From CAZGVV01 sp964529155 (lineage in GTDB: Bacteria > Pseudomonadota > Alphaproteobacteria > Rickettsiales > SXRF01): a DNA stretch of 15,275 bases. The position numbers were made by a program, and so were the translations under genes. The number at the start of each line of letters is the position of its first letter. The stretch's first letter is position 1. Location of the stretch: contig CAZGVV010000050.1 in the NCBI GenBank assembly GCA_964529155.1, positions 1 through 15,275 of the forward strand. Reading direction: 5' to 3'. This document shows, piece after piece, positions 14,088-15,275 of this stretch. The notes under the pieces are model-generated. The model saw nothing but the letters and a program-made list of their open reading frames with translations. It made no database searches and was not told where the DNA came from.

Positions 14088-14127
14088 GTACATAATGCAA
14101 ACGTTTTCACACGGTTACATTATGTAC
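14088..14127. repeat. 10-base inverted repeat between infC and mreC
   Basis: GTACATAATG (14088-14097) and CATTATGTAC (14118-14127) are perfect inverted copies 20 bases apart. This is downstream of infC and 29 bases before the mreC ATG. The stem is AT-rich and the loop long, so it is a poor intrinsic terminator; it could be an operator for the mre operon. Each arm also reads CATAAT, a -10-like hexamer, on one strand. Confidence 0.6.
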
Positions 14128-14188
14128 CATCTTACAGCAAGAAAGTTAAAAATTTATTGCCGTCTACAACTAAAACGCTATTAAATCG

Positions 14189-14716
14189 CTATTTAGCAGG
14201 AGAAAGTATCAAAATAATTTGACTACCCTCAAATCGCGCTGGCGTCTCTACCTTACATTTATCGGCCAGCTGCTCCTGTACGCGCTTAATAAGATTCATC
14301 CCGATTTCCTGGTGTGCCATCTCGCGGCCACGGAATTTTAAGGAGAATTTCACCTTATCACCTTCTTCTAAGAAGGTAGCGGCGTTTTTGAGCTTGATGT
14401 CCAGATCATGCTTATCGATGGTCGGGCGCAATTTGACTTCTTTTAAGGTAATCACCTTTTGCTTACGGCGGGCTTCATGTGCCTTTTTTTGCACTTCATA
14501 GCGATACTTGCCGTAATCCATGATTTTACAGACCGGAGGCTCGGCAGTCGGTACGATTTCCACAAGGTCAAGACCGGATATTTCCGCTTTGCGGAGGGCC
14601 TCGGTGACAGCCACAATGCCAACCATAGTACCGGTTGCATCGATTAAACGTACGCGCGCTGATATAATCTGCTGATTTACGCGTGTATCGTCGCCGCGGA
14701 TCTTAGGCGACGTCAT
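14189..14716 (-). CDS. infC: Translation initiation factor IF-3
   Basis: Binds the 30S subunit, prevents premature 50S joining and checks the start codon. The N-terminal domain is seen as RVNQQIISARVRLIDATGTM and VEIVPTAEPPVCKIMDYGKYRYE. A basic linker (QKKAHEARRKQKVITLKEVK) is followed by the C-terminal domain with IKLKNAATFLEEGDKVKFSL, KFRGREMAHQE and QIILILSPAK. The listed ATG (14716) gives 175 residues, but its start is uncertain. A strong GGAGG (14751-14747) lies 30 bases upstream, with an in-frame ATA (14740) 6 bases from it and a CTG (14737) 9 bases from it. The usual downstream genes rpmI and rplT are absent; mreC follows. Confidence 0.96.
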   Translation of the reverse strand: MTSPKIRGDDTRVNQQIISARVRLIDATGTMVGIVAVTEALRKAEISGLDLVEIVPTAEPPVCKIMDYGKYRYEVQKKAHEARRKQKVITLKEVKLRPTIDKHDLDIKLKNAATFLEEGDKVKFSLKFRGREMAHQEIGMNLIKRVQEQLADKCKVETPARFEGSQIILILSPAK

Positions 14717-14746
14717 AGACGAAAAAACTCCATGCAGTATCTATAA

Positions 14747-14751
14747 CCTCC
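14747..14751 (-). promoter_or_regulatory. Strong Shine-Dalgarno sequence upstream of infC
   Basis: GGAGG on the minus strand lies 6 bases before an in-frame ATA, 9 before an in-frame CTG, 13 before the ATG of a six-codon ORF (MEFFRL, 14733-14713) whose stop overlaps the infC ATG, and 30 before the infC ATG. It decides which start is used; a rare start codon at infC would fit the known autoregulation of IF-3 in E. coli. Confidence 0.6.
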
Positions 14752-14848
14752 AGAATAGTTGAACAATCGATTTAGTAGTATTGGCAGTGTAGCATTAAAT
14801 GGTTAATAAGAATGCAAAAATCCACCATTTGCGCTATATAGGGCCGCC

Positions 14849-14876
14849 ATCATAGGAAACGCGCGTGCTCGGTCAA
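14849..14876 (-). promoter_or_regulatory. Predicted sigma-70 promoter of infC
   Basis: On the minus strand, TTGACC (14876-14871), 16-base spacer, TATGAT (14854-14849), each one mismatch from the consensus. Transcription would begin near 14842, giving an infC leader of about 100 to 125 bases. The leader contains a 7-base inverted repeat (14797-14803 with 14824-14830) and the GGAGG site. Nothing else is visible in the 203-base gap between infC and the Trm112-like gene. Confidence 0.6.
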
Positions 14877-14919
14877 CTGAATTTACGCCAATCCTGCGAT
14901 ACTCAGGCATAATTACGTG

Positions 14920-15105
14920 CTATTTTGGCAGAATACGGGCTTCTTCGGTCAGCATAATTGGAATGCCGTCACGAATCGGATAGGCCAGCCCTGCCTTTTC
15001 GCTGATCAATTCCTGCGCCGCCTCGTCATAGCGCAACGAGGATTTGGTGAGTGGGCACACCAGCAAATCCAGTAATTTTTGATCAATGACATTCATAGAC
15101 ACCAT
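14920..15105 (-). CDS. Trm112-like / UPF0434 family small protein
   Basis: 61 residues, MVSMNVIDQKLLDLLVCPLT onward, with the family pattern LLDLLVCPLTKSSLRYD, ELISEKAGLAYPIRDGIPIML. Members resemble the Trm112 zinc-ribbon partner of methyltransferases and the YcaR proteins; the exact role of the bacterial version is not established. As in many alphaproteobacterial members, only the first Cys of the zinc-knuckle is kept (CPLT rather than CPxC), so metal binding is doubtful. The ATG at 15105 is used; an ATG at 15096 (MNVIDQ) is a possible alternative. No ribosome site precedes either. A weak promoter, TTGCAA (15140-15135) with TAACAT (15117-15112), would place the transcript start at the first ATG. 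Confidence 0.85.
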   Translation of the reverse strand: MVSMNVIDQKLLDLLVCPLTKSSLRYDEAAQELISEKAGLAYPIRDGIPIMLTEEARILPK

Positions 15106-15134
15106 GGGGGGATGTTACCCTTGCTATTCAAGGC

Positions 15135-15162
15135 TTGCAATCCTTATTAAATGGCGTATATT
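15135..15162 (+). promoter_or_regulatory. Possible promoter of tRNA-Gly
   Basis: TTGCAA (15135-15140), 16-base spacer, TATATT (15157-15162, one mismatch from the -10 consensus), followed by a C-rich start region. The tRNA begins about 46 bases after the expected transcript start. TTGCAA is self-complementary and could also serve the leftward Trm112-like gene. Confidence 0.45.
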
Positions 15163-15214
15163 CCCCTTCCCGCAACGGCGGGGCCGCGTGATTCATGCGG
15201 TTAGTCAATGGTAT

Positions 15215-15275
<61 letters not shown>

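Noticed and set aside
14797..14830. Attenuator or terminator in the infC leader
   Set aside because: The 7-base stem is AT-rich with a 20-base loop and no T-run follows.

Overview
This window looks like ordinary chromosome from an alphaproteobacterium, probably a draft or metagenome-assembled genome because it contains a 10-base run of N. The main reason for the class assignment is the compact minus-strand run ppsR-aroE-coaE-dnaQ (9700 down, overlaps of 8, 4 and 1 bases). From general knowledge, this is the gene set that flanks the replication origin in Caulobacter and Rickettsia (there ppsR/RP001-maf-aroE-coaE-dnaQ). The genus cannot be told from sequence alone.

Layout, left to right. Positions 1-1258 hold the C-terminal two thirds of threonyl-tRNA synthetase. 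Positions 1317-1604 hold a small AT-rich orphan ORF. Positions 1593-2565 hold thiG and thiS (thiazole synthesis) on the minus strand. Positions 2575-3013 hold an aroQ (type II dehydroquinase) broken by a frameshift. Positions 3010-5724 hold glnD, preceded in the same operon by the 5-formyltetrahydrofolate cyclo-ligase gene (5728-6330, containing the N gap). A 216-base space follows, in the position where 6S RNA usually lies, and then zapA (6547-6969). A 77-base divergent promoter region separates zapA from a NifU/Nfu iron-sulfur scaffold gene (7047-7598).

From 7595 to 10521 lies the dnaQ, coaE, aroE and ppsR operon, read leftward. Between ppsR and mrdA there is a 304-base non-coding interval (10522-10825). 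It carries one perfect DnaA box, five near-matches and an AT-rich stretch. With the neighbouring genes, this makes it a strong candidate for the chromosomal replication origin, and it is the most important element here. To its right, a leftward mreC-mreD-mrdA cell-shape operon (without mreB or rodA), infC, a Trm112-like zinc-ribbon protein, and the start of a tRNA-Gly(GCC) gene fill the rest.

Most genes are housekeeping: translation (thrS, infC, tRNA-Gly), cofactors (thiS, thiG, fau, coaE), the shikimate pathway (aroQ, aroE), nitrogen sensing (glnD), Fe-S assembly (nfu), replication and division (dnaQ, oriC, zapA) and wall elongation (mreC, mreD, mrdA). I see no mobile element, CRISPR array, defence system or secondary-metabolite cluster. 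The points of interest are regulatory and architectural: the origin, two compact divergent promoters that may give leaderless mRNAs, an unusual infC start region, a hairpin at the mrdA start, and convergent genes with overlapping stop codons.
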